In this document: positions 40,073 to 48,992 of the stretch, piece after piece | How the letters are laid out: each line of letters opens with the position of its first letter | Position numbering within the stretch: position 1 is the first letter of the stretch | Source of the DNA: Candidatus Tisiphia endosymbiont of Dascillus cervinus | GTDB taxonomy: Bacteria > Pseudomonadota > Alphaproteobacteria > Rickettsiales > Rickettsiaceae | DNA length: 64,000 nucleotides | Direction of reading: 5' to 3' | NCBI RefSeq assembly: GCF_964026405.1 | Contig: NZ_OZ032146.1 | Span: 992,001-1,056,000, forward strand | Program-made: the position numbers and the translations under genes | The notes under the pieces: generated by a model | Databases searched by the model: none | Told to the model about the DNA's origin: nothing | What the model saw: only the letters and a program-made list of their open reading frames with translations

Positions 40073-40876
40073 TTAAGCTATATCCTTATAATTTGGCAAG
40101 ATTTTTGCCTTAGCATATATTTTCAGTATACTAACTGGATAAGGTTTATCAACCTTAAAAGTAACATCAATATCAGTTTTAATTTCCCCGTGCATAATAA
40201 AATTCACCCAGCCTGATTGGTAAGGAGTGGCAAATAAGTCATACACCTCTTTGGTAGCTGTTGATGTTGTTAAATATTTTTTATCATTAACCAATCTAAT
40301 CAACGCATCACTATCCACATATCTATTATTAATATGTTGCCTGTCTATTTGCCCATTATCAAGCCTTTCTTCAATATAGCCACCTTTACTATTAAAGACC
40401 TTCAATCCAAGTTCCGCATCTTTTTTCGGAGCGTGTTCTACTTCATCCGGGAATATTAGGGGAAAAGTCTGTAATATCGAAGAATAAGGAAAGCCTACCG
40501 ACAAATGTCTTACCGGATGTTTTAGCTTAATCAGCTCATTATCGATAATCCTCAAATCATGTAATTCCTCATCACCAATGATAGATACGACAATTTTCTG
40601 AAAAATTGGCAATATAGTTGCAATATTTATTTGCTGAAATGATGGCAAGCAGTTACGGGCTATACTACTTAATTCATAACCACCAATATCAGGAAATAGT
40701 TTTTTAAAAACTGGAAAATATCTTTTTGATAATAGTAAATATTTCTCTAATTTTATACTCTTCTCATCTTCAAGGATATCTTTCAGTAAAGCTGGATGAA
40801 AGCTCGGCATAATTAACTGACAATACTCAATAATGTTACGCTGCAAATAAGCTAGCCCTTCTTTGAGTTCTTGCAT
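40073..40876 (-). CDS. Putative tail/virion structural protein
   Basis: 267 residues without recognisable motif. The first half is helical (LAYLQRNIIEYCQLIMP...), and the second is beta-rich (GWVNFIMHGEIKTDIDVTFKVDKPYPVSILKIYAKAKI). It follows the tail tubular B-like gene on the same strand, with 82 bp between. A frame upstream of the ATG (bases 40877-40940) remains open and may extend it. By place it could be a tail tip, needle or receptor-binding component. It appears undamaged. Confidence 0.5.
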   Translation of the reverse strand: MQELKEGLAYLQRNIIEYCQLIMPSFHPALLKDILEDEKSIKLEKYLLLSKRYFPVFKKLFPDIGGYELSSIARNCLPSFQQINIATILPIFQKIVVSIIGDEELHDLRIIDNELIKLKHPVRHLSVGFPYSSILQTFPLIFPDEVEHAPKKDAELGLKVFNSKGGYIEERLDNGQIDRQHINNRYVDSDALIRLVNDKKYLTTSTATKEVYDLFATPYQSGWVNFIMHGEIKTDIDVTFKVDKPYPVSILKIYAKAKILPNYKDIA

Positions 40877-40958
40877 TTGCTCAAATATTCTACTCGCTAA
40901 TGGGTCAGTATAATCTGCTTCGCTATATACTGATGCTCTAGAGGACGATAATGAAGAC

Positions 40959-43890
40959 TTACGATCTTCTTCCCATTATCGGGGCAATTCTGTTTGTTAC
41001 TTCATCTAAAATCCTATCGATAGTTTGACTAAAACTATCAGACAGAATATATTCCCTAACATCTTTACTTAATGGTTTATCGAGTATGATATTTCTTAGA
41101 CAATCAACTATTTCTTCTCGTCTTTTTGAATTGGTCAGCTCATAAATCTTGTTATCATTATGTATTTGTTGTAATTTATCAATTAATTGATTAGTAATAG
41201 TTGATAATTTATCATTTATTTGTTGTTTACTAGTATGTTGGTTAAATCCAATAATTTGCTGGTCAATTAATTGTTTGGTTTGCTCACCAAATATATATTT
41301 AGTCAGTTCCGGATGAGCGATATTTAGCAATTCCGAGTAAAAATCCACTCCAGTTTTGGCAAAAAACTTTTTTAAATTAACTAGCAGACCGGATTTTTTA
41401 TCACTATCCTGCTCGGCATAATATAGCAATATTTTTTTATTGATGTGGCTAACCGCTAGTCGCATCTCTTGTATTTCTCTACTTATTTCAAATTGCAGAT
41501 CAATATTTTGCTTAGCAGTTGCCATAATATCTTGCACCGTACCAGCAATGAACCTAATTAGTTCGGTATTTAGCTTCTTTATTTGTACACAAATAGTTGG
41601 ACGAAAGGAAAAAGCACTATTAGGCAGATATTCCATCAAACCACCATCTCTTAAAATATCCGGCACATCTATTTCGTTTAGTAGTTTCACGAGTTCAATA
41701 ATATCACCACCAAGTCGCTCCCCATCATATAATAATTGCTCGATTGTCACAAAGCTTTCAGGATTATTTAAAAACAAATTGTCTAACTCTGCATAAATAC
41801 GCGAGAATATTCGATGATAGGCAAAAGATACCGCCAAAATATTCATAATCTTAGGCAAATAATTTTGATAATATTTTTGTAAAAAATTCTCTATCTCAGC
41901 TCTATGTTCATCATAATTAGCAACTAGCCTATTTTTGTATTTAAAACAATCACCAACATTATCGAGCTTAAGTCTCAAAATAGTTTCTGCTTGAGCTTGT
42001 ACAATATGCTCTAGCTTGGTTATATCACCTCTAAACTCATAATCACTATCGTCTTTTAATGCCTGTATGATTGTTCGGTAGGCGGCATTCTCTCCGGGCT
42101 GTTGAATATTCACATGACAATCAGCATAAACTGCTTTATCAGTAACAAAATGCTTAGCAGAAAAATAACGAGTTTGCAGCACTTCTAGATATTCCTTGCT
42201 GCTTCTACCAGTATCATCACTTCTCCGAACATGCAAATATAACATATCGCTACTCTCAGCATAGATTGGCGTGATGCCTAATACTTGACCATTGCCACCC
42301 AGCCAATGTTGTGACCAGCCCATAATTTTTAAATCATGCGAATAGATGAAACTAGCAAAAGAGCCATTTTTTAGCACTGCCACTATCATTGAAAATGGAC
42401 TATTACAGCCGACAATTTGTCTAATACCGCCAGCAAATATATGCTCAGCATAGGCAGTGATGTCTGATATCTGAAAACCGCCTTTTTCTTGTGAATAATA
42501 CAAACTATTGATTTTACAACCATTACCTTCAACAAAAAAGATAGTCTTACCGATTACTACTGGTTTCAGTGGTGATATAGGTAGCTCAATCTCTTTATGG
42601 ATTTTAACAAACTCTCCCTTAGCTCGATCTCCTTCTTTGACTAAATAAATGCCGTCACTAGTACCTAATAATAATTCATCGGCAAAAGGCACTGACCATA
42701 GGACATTATCAAAAGTAGATGAAGAGAAGGTTGCCGAAAAAGCACTTAACGGGTTACGAGCTTCTAGTAAAGTCCTATATGCCATCCTAAAATCACTAAA
42801 ATCTCCTTTATAGCTTGCCCAAATTGAATGAATATTTTTATTAACCCCAAAGCACCATAATCGGTTTTCAAAAGTAACCACTGAAGTACAATATAATTTC
42901 TCCGACGTGGCTTGGTAGATATCGCTTTGCCCAGTTGATAGGTTAGCTGCTCGTTGGTGAATAGCTTTTAGCTCATCATTAATTTTGTCTACCTCTGCTC
43001 CGTAGATTACTTCATTAAAAGGTTTTTGTATTAAGCGTTCTCTTTGGTCACTTCGTCCTGTCGAAAAATAGTTAACCTGACATTTCAATGATTCAATGAT
43101 AAACATCTTATCTTTGTTAACCCGAGTTGCCAATTAATTTATAAGAGCAGAGCTAGGTTTTATGAACATTTGAAGTTAATTTGTAACATTAAAACACTTA
43201 ATAAAAACTATATTTTTTAGAAATATGTTTGTATTAAAAATGTTTTAGTATCGAGCCTCACATGAAACCAGCGTTAAATATAGCTTTTGCCAGTATAATT
43301 AATTGGCAACTCGGGTTTTGTTAGGGAAATTGCTGGATAGCTCATAGCTGCTACTGGACGCTATCTCAGCTCTTTCACCATATTCTGCCTGTCTCTTTCT
43401 TGCTTCCTCTTCAATATGTTGGTAAAATTGCTCGACAATTTGTGGATCAACGGAGAATTTAAAAATTGGTCTCTTATCACCAAATGAAATATAAGCAATT
43501 CCTTGAAACACTACATAAGAAAAATCCTTAGGACGAAAATGAAAATTTTGCCCTTCATCCTGTATAACTTTACTAGTTAACAGCAATTCACCACCAACAA
43601 AGAATAAGCAACGAGTCTCTAGCGGGTGCGATTCAAAAACCAGCAAGTAGGATAATTTCCTTGAGAACATCACAGCTGCCATTTTCTTTGGCACATTATC
43701 AGTGAACAAATGAAAAATTGTGTACCATGTCTACGCATAATGCCACCTGATGGCAATAGCATGAAATTAATCAGCTTTTTAACACCATTCTGATATAATG
43801 CTAGCTCCGCGTCCTTCCTTCAATGGTTGGCGTTAGCTCACCACCTGAAAAGTTGTTTTTTTGCGAATATACAAATTGCTCTTGTTGCAT
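40959..43890 (-). pseudogene. Tail tubular protein B-like, broken by MITE and two frameshifts
   Basis: The start is ATG 43890: MQQEQFVYSQKNNFSGGELTP, the usual N-terminus of podovirus tail tubular B proteins. The frame slips near 43812 (GRT to ELALYQNGVKKLINFMLLPSG) and again at the T run near 43707 (RRHGTQFF to HLFTDNVPKK). The frame from 43709 ends in SSNFPN, where a 199-bp MITE is inserted. Beyond it, KDKMFIIES continues for about 720 residues, including a YSQEKGGFQISDITAYAEHIF segment typical of the family. Removing the MITE and one TTGTT copy restores the frame exactly. It should be inactive. Confidence 0.85.
43119..43317. mobile_element. 199-bp MITE with IS982-like ends, copy 2
   Basis: Identical by eye to 14862-15060. 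It is flanked by TTGTT target duplications and inserted in the tail tubular B-like gene. The identity implies recent movement. One copy lies on the chromosome and one in the prophage. Confidence 0.93.
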
Positions 43891-43996
43891 GATATTTTTT
43901 AATTATTAGTAGTTACTTTAATAATAAATATTCCGCTTAAGGTTACATGTAAACAAATTATTTGCTATTTTTACGCGTAATGTGAAAAATTTTTTT

Positions 43997-44557
43997 TCAT
44001 ACTTCGCCGGAATTAATCAGATTATAATCAACCGCGTAAATCCTTCTTGTTTCTTCTAATTTGATTAAATATTGTTTCTTTAACCCATCAGTAAACACAC
44101 TATCGGAATACATAGCAAATGATACTTGTGAGGCTAACGATAAAGCCGCTAATAACTTAAAGCTAGCAGGCACTTGTTGCCAAATAGCCGTATCGTTATT
44201 TAGTAAATTATCAACAATCTTTCTGCTGTAGTAAAAAAGCGAGGTAAGTTTACCACCTTTGAAGTAAATCTTACCTGCTTCCGTATAAAATTGTAGATTA
44301 GATGGCACTATTACCGCACATTTAATACAATCATTAATGTCCGGCACTTCGGTAAAGTTTTGTCTATTACCTTCAATATTATCGACTCTCCGTAAGGCAA
44401 ATGACCATTTAACTATTAGCACAGTATCTTCAATGGCAGGATTAACAAACTCCTCACACAATTCCTCAGTTTTTGATACTCTACCACCACCAATGCTACT
44501 AATACCAACATTTGAGCCAAGTAGTACTACTGCCTTCTTGATAATCTCATATTTCAC
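43997..44557 (-). CDS. Tail tube protein (T7 gp11-like by position)
   Basis: 186 residues. A helical start (YEIIKKAVVLLGSNVGISSI) precedes EDTVLIVKWSFALRRVDNIEG, then YFKGGKLTSLFYYSRKIVDNLL and a final helix ending RRIYAVDYNLINSGEV. The size and pattern match adaptor/tail-tube A proteins of podoviruses, which connect portal to nozzle. It lies between the major capsid and tail tubular B genes, the T7 order. No ribosome-binding motif is obvious. The frame is intact. Confidence 0.65.
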   Translation of the reverse strand: MKYEIIKKAVVLLGSNVGISSIGGGRVSKTEELCEEFVNPAIEDTVLIVKWSFALRRVDNIEGNRQNFTEVPDINDCIKCAVIVPSNLQFYTEAGKIYFKGGKLTSLFYYSRKIVDNLLNNDTAIWQQVPASFKLLAALSLASQVSFAMYSDSVFTDGLKKQYLIKLEETRRIYAVDYNLINSGEV

Positions 44558-44587
44558 GGTAGTTACATTATTGAATAAATTTTGTAA

Positions 44588-45973
44588 CTATGCATCCTCA
44601 TACTCACTCTCAACAACACCAAAGTTATCATCCTCAACAATATCATCACCAATAGCAACATCAACGCCAGCAATGCCAACACCACCAATACCAATATCAA
44701 CACCATCAGCAGCAACATCACCTGCTCTTCTCATTACTACTACTTGTGGCTTTTTAGTAGTAGCTAAGTTATTGTTGGCTATTACTGCTAAATCATTATC
44801 ATTGATATTCGCACTATCATCAATATTACGACACTGATTACCAAACATCTGCCATGGCACAGTCATGCTATGTATTCCTTTTTGGTGAGGACGGTTGGCT
44901 ACTGCTTGCCACAGTAAGCCATTATGGCTGGTTCGGTCATAATTCTCTAAACATTTAATTACTACTACTGCTTGTTCATTATCACGGCTAGCCCCAAAGG
45001 CTTCACTGTAATATAATACTTTGGCATAGTGGTATTGTACCAGCTCTTCAATACCCTTCTTGTTAGAACCACTGACCGTGTTAAATCTTATAGCTCCTTC
45101 ATTAAAGGCATAGCAATCCTTCACAGCATATCTAGATTGAACCGCATCCCCAGTATTATCAAATATACCACCCAACATCTCACTAGTAATAAAAGTAAAG
45201 CCTAAGAAGCTATTAACTTCACCACTTACTAAAGCTTTAACGTTATTATAGTCATAATTGGTAATTTGTGGATCGCGTAGTAAGTCTGAGATTTGATTGC
45301 TTGAACATAGTAAGTATAATTTATCATACATACCAAAGGAGCGTTTTTTTAAGATATGATGAGCTTTTATTAGTTTGTCGACAGTTAACCCGGCTCTTTT
45401 CGAATTAATGATGCCTCTGTTGGCAGCAATTGCAGCTTGAGCATTTAAGGTTAAATTAGCAGCAGTAACCCTAATTCCTACCGGTATCACATTATTAGCG
45501 ACGTCAAAGTTAATAACATTATTGCCTGTTCGTCCTGCTCTGACTGGACTGGCAAAAGCACTAATAATTACCCGGTCTTGTTGTCTACCCATTGCCCAAC
45601 CTGCCATTTTAGGAAAATGTGAGGTGGGATCGGTTAATAGGTTTAACTTATCATTCCTATCCATGGTAGCGTTCCAATGATAGCTCGATGCCGTCAAAAA
45701 GCGTCTTGAAATAGTTGGAATTTTAAACTCTATTTGTTCTAGCCTAGCAGGGTGTCTAGCATCCGCATAATGTCCATGTAGATGATTATCAGGGTCAATA
45801 GGGTGTCTAGTTCTACTCTCTACCTCATGGGTAGTCATTGACTCAAAACTAATTACCTCAGTGTCTTGCGTACCATTAGTAACGCATTTTCGTAGTTTAG
45901 AACCTTCTTGTTGAATAACTAGGCTGATATTTTTAGCAAATTGTTCTTTAAGACCATCTGTTATTTGTTCCAT
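44588..45973 (-). CDS. Major capsid protein (HK97-like, podovirus type)
   Basis: 461 residues. Family-like features are HGHYADARHPARLEQIEFKIPTISRRFL near the start, the central GLTVDKLIKAHHILKKRSFGMYDKLYLLCSSNQISDLL, and VNSFLGFTFITSEML. The C-terminus adds a low-complexity Gly/Val/Asp repeat (GVDIGIGGVGIAGVDVAIGDD) and an acidic tail beyond the core (about 415-461), possibly an extension exposed on the shell. The start ATG 45973 is preceded by gaggaaaa. It lies between the scaffold and tail tube genes. It is one of the few large virion genes without visible damage. Confidence 0.85.
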   Translation of the reverse strand: MEQITDGLKEQFAKNISLVIQQEGSKLRKCVTNGTQDTEVISFESMTTHEVESRTRHPIDPDNHLHGHYADARHPARLEQIEFKIPTISRRFLTASSYHWNATMDRNDKLNLLTDPTSHFPKMAGWAMGRQQDRVIISAFASPVRAGRTGNNVINFDVANNVIPVGIRVTAANLTLNAQAAIAANRGIINSKRAGLTVDKLIKAHHILKKRSFGMYDKLYLLCSSNQISDLLRDPQITNYDYNNVKALVSGEVNSFLGFTFITSEMLGGIFDNTGDAVQSRYAVKDCYAFNEGAIRFNTVSGSNKKGIEELVQYHYAKVLYYSEAFGASRDNEQAVVVIKCLENYDRTSHNGLLWQAVANRPHQKGIHSMTVPWQMFGNQCRNIDDSANINDNDLAVIANNNLATTKKPQVVVMRRAGDVAADGVDIGIGGVGIAGVDVAIGDDIVEDDNFGVVESEYEDA

Positions 45974-46011
45974 TTTTCCTCCTCAAATAATCTATCAATA
46001 TTTAAAGTGCG

Positions 46012-46175
46012 ATATCATTTATACTAAAATGTAGTCGTTGTCCGCTATGCAGCTAACGACCTTTCAGGTATCTATGACATTAGTGGCTCTTTTATGATAG
46101 GTTATTGCGAAGTTGCAGCCTTAAAATGAGTTGTCACATCATGACTTTAATGATTGGTTGGTTACGTTATTTTTT
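46012..46175. other. Spacer upstream of capsid gene
   Basis: A non-coding stretch before the type B repeat. It has a small inverted pair (cgttgtccgctatgcagctaacgacc) and no frame. It probably carries the capsid ribosome-binding site and promoter. Confidence 0.35.
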
Positions 46176-46320
46176 TAGACTTCTTACAAAAGTCGCTTAT
46201 GCTGAGGAATTTGAAGGAGACGCGGAACGCAGAACCGCAGCGTACTTAAAGTACGTGAGGATTCGAGTACCGCATCGACGTACAAATTACCAGCAGAAGT
46301 AGAGTTTTGTAAGAAGTCTA
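46176..46320. repeat. RPE, type B (145 bp), at the end of the scaffold gene
   Basis: Ends tagacttcttacaaaa / ttttgtaagaagtcta are perfectly inverted. The first base triplet of this repeat supplies the stop codon of the scaffold frame (TAG at 46320-46318). Confidence 0.85.
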
Positions 46321-46528
46321 TTGTTTTTTATCATAAGCAATTTTATATAGTTGTTGCATACGTTTAACAGCTTGATCATGTCCCGTATGGTCTTTAGTTC
46401 TTAATTTTACTACAAATTCGGGATCAGAATCAAGTTTTTCTATCTCTGATAATGCAGCTTCCCGGCTATTAATTGTAGGTAGCTCTTTACCAGTTACTAA
46501 CGAGTCGGATTTTAAAGTTTCACCAACC

Positions 46529-47150
46529 CTAACTCAATGATAGGTAAGGCACTAGTTTGACTAGTGAGACCATCAAGGCTTGGCCTTTAGATTTAGTATA
46601 AAATAAGAAGTTATCATATATAACTTCTTTGGCTTGACGGTCAAAGGAGAAAATATATGACAACATACGAAAGTTTAAATTATTCTAAATGGGATTGCAA
46701 ATATCATATTGTGTTTATTCCAAAGTGTCGAAAAAGAGAATTGTACGGGAAGGTTAGAAAATATCTTGGAAACGTATTCCATGAGTTAGTTTTTCAACGA
46801 GGGAGTAAGATCATAGAAGGTCATATGGTACAAGATCATGTCCATATGCTCATCAAAATTCCTCCTAAATATTCTGTAGCCGAAGTAATAGGTTATATCA
46901 AGGGGAAAAGTGCTATAGCTGTTGCTAGGCAGTTTGGTGGACGAAAGCGTAATTTTAATGGAGAGAAGTTGTGGGCTAGAGGTTATGCGGTCTCAACTGT
47001 GGGATTTGAAGAGAATCAGATCAAACACTACATTAAGAACCAAGAGCAACTTGATAGTCTAGGTTCTGACGAAACAGGAGAATTTTAATTAATAATGGCA
47101 GCCCTTTGGGCTGCTCAATACCGTCAAGCCCCTCGCTTAGCGAGGGCGTT
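46529..47150 (+). mobile_element. IS200-type element (about 622 bp)
   Basis: Contains one TnpA gene and subterminal hairpins: aagaagttat / ataacttctt near 46605-46632 on the left, and cagccc-tttg-gggctg plus cctcgc-tta-gcgagg on the right. There are no inverted ends and no target duplication, as expected. Exact ends are uncertain by a few bases. It interrupts the scaffold gene. Confidence 0.8.
46657..47088 (+). CDS. tnpA: IS200-family transposase TnpA (Y1 HUH)
   Basis: 143 residues, full length. It moves the element as single-stranded DNA. The metal-binding HUH is in QDHVHMLIKIPP (about 60-71), and the nucleophile Tyr is in FEENQIKHYIKNQE near residue 126. The start SLNYSKWDCKYHIVFIPKCRKRELYG is typical. 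A ribosome-binding site, aaaggag, precedes ATG 46657. The gene is intact, so the element may still be active. Confidence 0.95.
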   Translation: MTTYESLNYSKWDCKYHIVFIPKCRKRELYGKVRKYLGNVFHELVFQRGSKIIEGHMVQDHVHMLIKIPPKYSVAEVIGYIKGKSAIAVARQFGGRKRNFNGEKLWARGYAVSTVGFEENQIKHYIKNQEQLDSLGSDETGEF

Positions 47151-47735
47151 CTGACTAACAAATCTACTAAGGCTGGCGAGTAATTGGAATCTTCAATTAA
47201 TTCAGCCAGTTCTTTAGTACCAAACTTAGATAAAGCTGCTTGCATCACTGTCATCTTACTGTCAAAACCTTCACCATAAGTGTTTTTCAACCAACCAATG
47301 TGAGAGTGACGTGTTTGCTCGATAGCATTTTTTTGCTGTTTTTGTAAATCCTGCGAAAAACCATACAGAGAATTAAGCAGTTTCTCACCTTGCCTTTTAG
47401 ATAATCCGCTTTGGTAAAACATGTCTTCATAACGAGTTAAATACTCCTCATCTTCCTTGGAACGTTTATCAGTATATCGCTTATCTTCAGGCAATCCAAG
47501 TCGACAATAAAATTTATGCCACTCTTCATCAGAGCTGTCATCTTTTGGCACAGCAACTCGCTGATTCAAGCTTTTCTCTGCTTCCAAATAGCTATGAGCT
47601 AAAGATGAGACATCCTTGAATTTACCCAGTGACTCAGCTTTGCGGATGTCCTCAGGCATGTTAGCTAGCCAATCGCTAGCAGAGGAAGTAGGGTTAATTT
47701 CATAGTTATTAGCAGTTCCTTCTTTGCTCATCGGC

Positions 47736-48659
47736 TTACTCTTCTTTTAACTCTTCTATTTCTTTTTTTAACTGTTCTATTTTTTCAATGGTTAGTTTTG
47801 TATATTTAGCTATTTTTTCTATTGGCTCATTATCAATTAACATTTCTTTTGCTGTAGCTATAGTATTTTCTTTAATACCTCTAGCTTCACCTCTAGCTTC
47901 AGCATCTTCAATTTGTTGCTGTTCTACCGCTAAATTATCAAGACGAGCTTTGGTCATTTGCTCATAGGTGTTAAGTTCTGCCTCTGACCAGCTAGCTTGA
48001 TCTACTGCCTCAAAGGCTCTTCTAATAATTTCATCCTTACCTATTAAATGCTCTATTTCTGTTAATGTTAATTTACTATCTCCTGCATGCTTAAAAAAAT
48101 ACATCCACTTCTCTTCTATACTCTTTAGCTCATCTATAGTTTTTTTAAATTTCTCAAGCTCTAAAAAAACAAAGTAAAAATCTTTTAAATCATGGGCATA
48201 GGTCTCTGTCTCTAAAATACGATGTTCTGATTTCCAATGTTTTCTATCGCTAAACATCACAAAATCCGCTATTGCTAAAAATATTACTCCTTTTAATTTG
48301 GCGTATACTGCCAGTTTCTTGTGTTTCTCATCTTCCTCAAGTCTTTGCTGAGAGTATGCTTTAGCTGCATAATATTGGGCTCTTTTTTCAAATCCTGGAT
48401 GCTTACTTACCTGCATCTCTACTATGAATTGATTACCGTGTTGATCTTTACATAACACATCAACAATAGACTTTCTGTAAATAGCAATATCAGGGTCTTG
48501 GATAGTTGGTAAAAACGTTACCTCAATTATTTGCTCATTTTCTTTACACTTAAGAACATCGTTTAAAAAATGTACAAGTATATCTTTGTTCTTTTCAGTA
48601 CCAAAGATTTTACGAAAACAAAAATCATTTTTAGGATCAAGAAACTTTGATAAAAACAT
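47736..48659 (-). CDS. Rpn/PD-(D/E)XK nuclease family protein
   Basis: 307 residues. Start FLDPKNDFCFRKIFGTEKNKDILVHFLNDVL and motif SIVDVLCKDQHGNQFIVEMQV (Asp ... Glu-x-Gln, about 65-83) are hallmarks of the Rpn recombination-promoting nuclease/transposase-like family, common in Rickettsiales. The C-terminus has a helical Lys/Glu repeat (IAKYTKLTIEKIEQLKKEIEEL). It sits between the portal group and scaffold genes, with 36 bp before it and 4 bp after it, where podoviruses normally have no such gene. It is therefore an added gene. The frame is intact. Confidence 0.85.
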   Translation of the reverse strand: MFLSKFLDPKNDFCFRKIFGTEKNKDILVHFLNDVLKCKENEQIIEVTFLPTIQDPDIAIYRKSIVDVLCKDQHGNQFIVEMQVSKHPGFEKRAQYYAAKAYSQQRLEEDEKHKKLAVYAKLKGVIFLAIADFVMFSDRKHWKSEHRILETETYAHDLKDFYFVFLELEKFKKTIDELKSIEEKWMYFFKHAGDSKLTLTEIEHLIGKDEIIRRAFEAVDQASWSEAELNTYEQMTKARLDNLAVEQQQIEDAEARGEARGIKENTIATAKEMLIDNEPIEKIAKYTKLTIEKIEQLKKEIEELKEE

Positions 48660-48695
48660 ATAACATAACCTCTTAATTGTTACTAAATATCGCTA

Positions 48696-48992
48696 TTACT
48701 TATCTAATTCATTAGTATTTTTAGCACCATCGATATTATCAACTCCATCATCTTCTGAAGCCTGCGAGCATATATACAGGAACAACGCCCGATGTCCTTC
48801 TAGAAAGGCAGTGTACTCACTTTCTTGCCGAACAAAATTGCTGCGATATATGCCACTCATTTGAGCTAAATCCTCTAATATTATTTTACCATCTTCTCCA
48901 CTAAAAATCTGCAAATAAATTGATTTTAATTGCTCTTTTGTCACTATTGTGGGTGGAGATTGAGTTGCTTCCGAGTTAATTGATAGTTTCAT
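48696..48992 (-). CDS. Bbp19-like small virion protein
   Basis: 98 residues. The segment YLQIFSGEDGKIILEDLAQMSGI...FVRQESEYTAFLEGHRALFLYICSQ follows the pattern of the Bbp19 family from Bordetella phage BPP-1 (FxxxxGxxVLxDL ... EGxRxxxxxI). Its function in the virion is not well defined. The start overlaps the end of the portal gene by 17 bp, indicating translational coupling. The position after the portal agrees with BPP-1-like phages. Confidence 0.7.
   Translation of the reverse strand: MKLSINSEATQSPPTIVTKEQLKSIYLQIFSGEDGKIILEDLAQMSGIYRSNFVRQESEYTAFLEGHRALFLYICSQASEDDGVDNIDGAKNTNELDK

Larger units (their letters stand above)
46318..47731 (-). pseudogene. Capsid scaffold protein, interrupted by an IS200-type element
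   Basis: N-terminal part from ATG 47731: acidic and helical, with ASDWLANMPEDIRK and SSLAHSYLEAEKSLNQRVAVPKDDSSDEEW, the classical start of podovirus scaffolds. It is interrupted after SPALVDLLV at about 47150. The C-terminal part resumes at about 46530 as VGETLKSDSLVTGKELPTINSREAALSEIEKLDSDPEF and ends at a stop provided by an RPE. Joined, it gives about 265 residues. The IS was in the gene between the Rpn nuclease and capsid genes. Scaffold loss alone should stop head assembly. Confidence 0.85.

Noticed and set aside
46105-46302. 65-codon frame containing AYAEEFEGDAERRT
   Set aside because: The peptide is the translation of a type B RPE, the same as that inside TerL, so it is not an independent gene.
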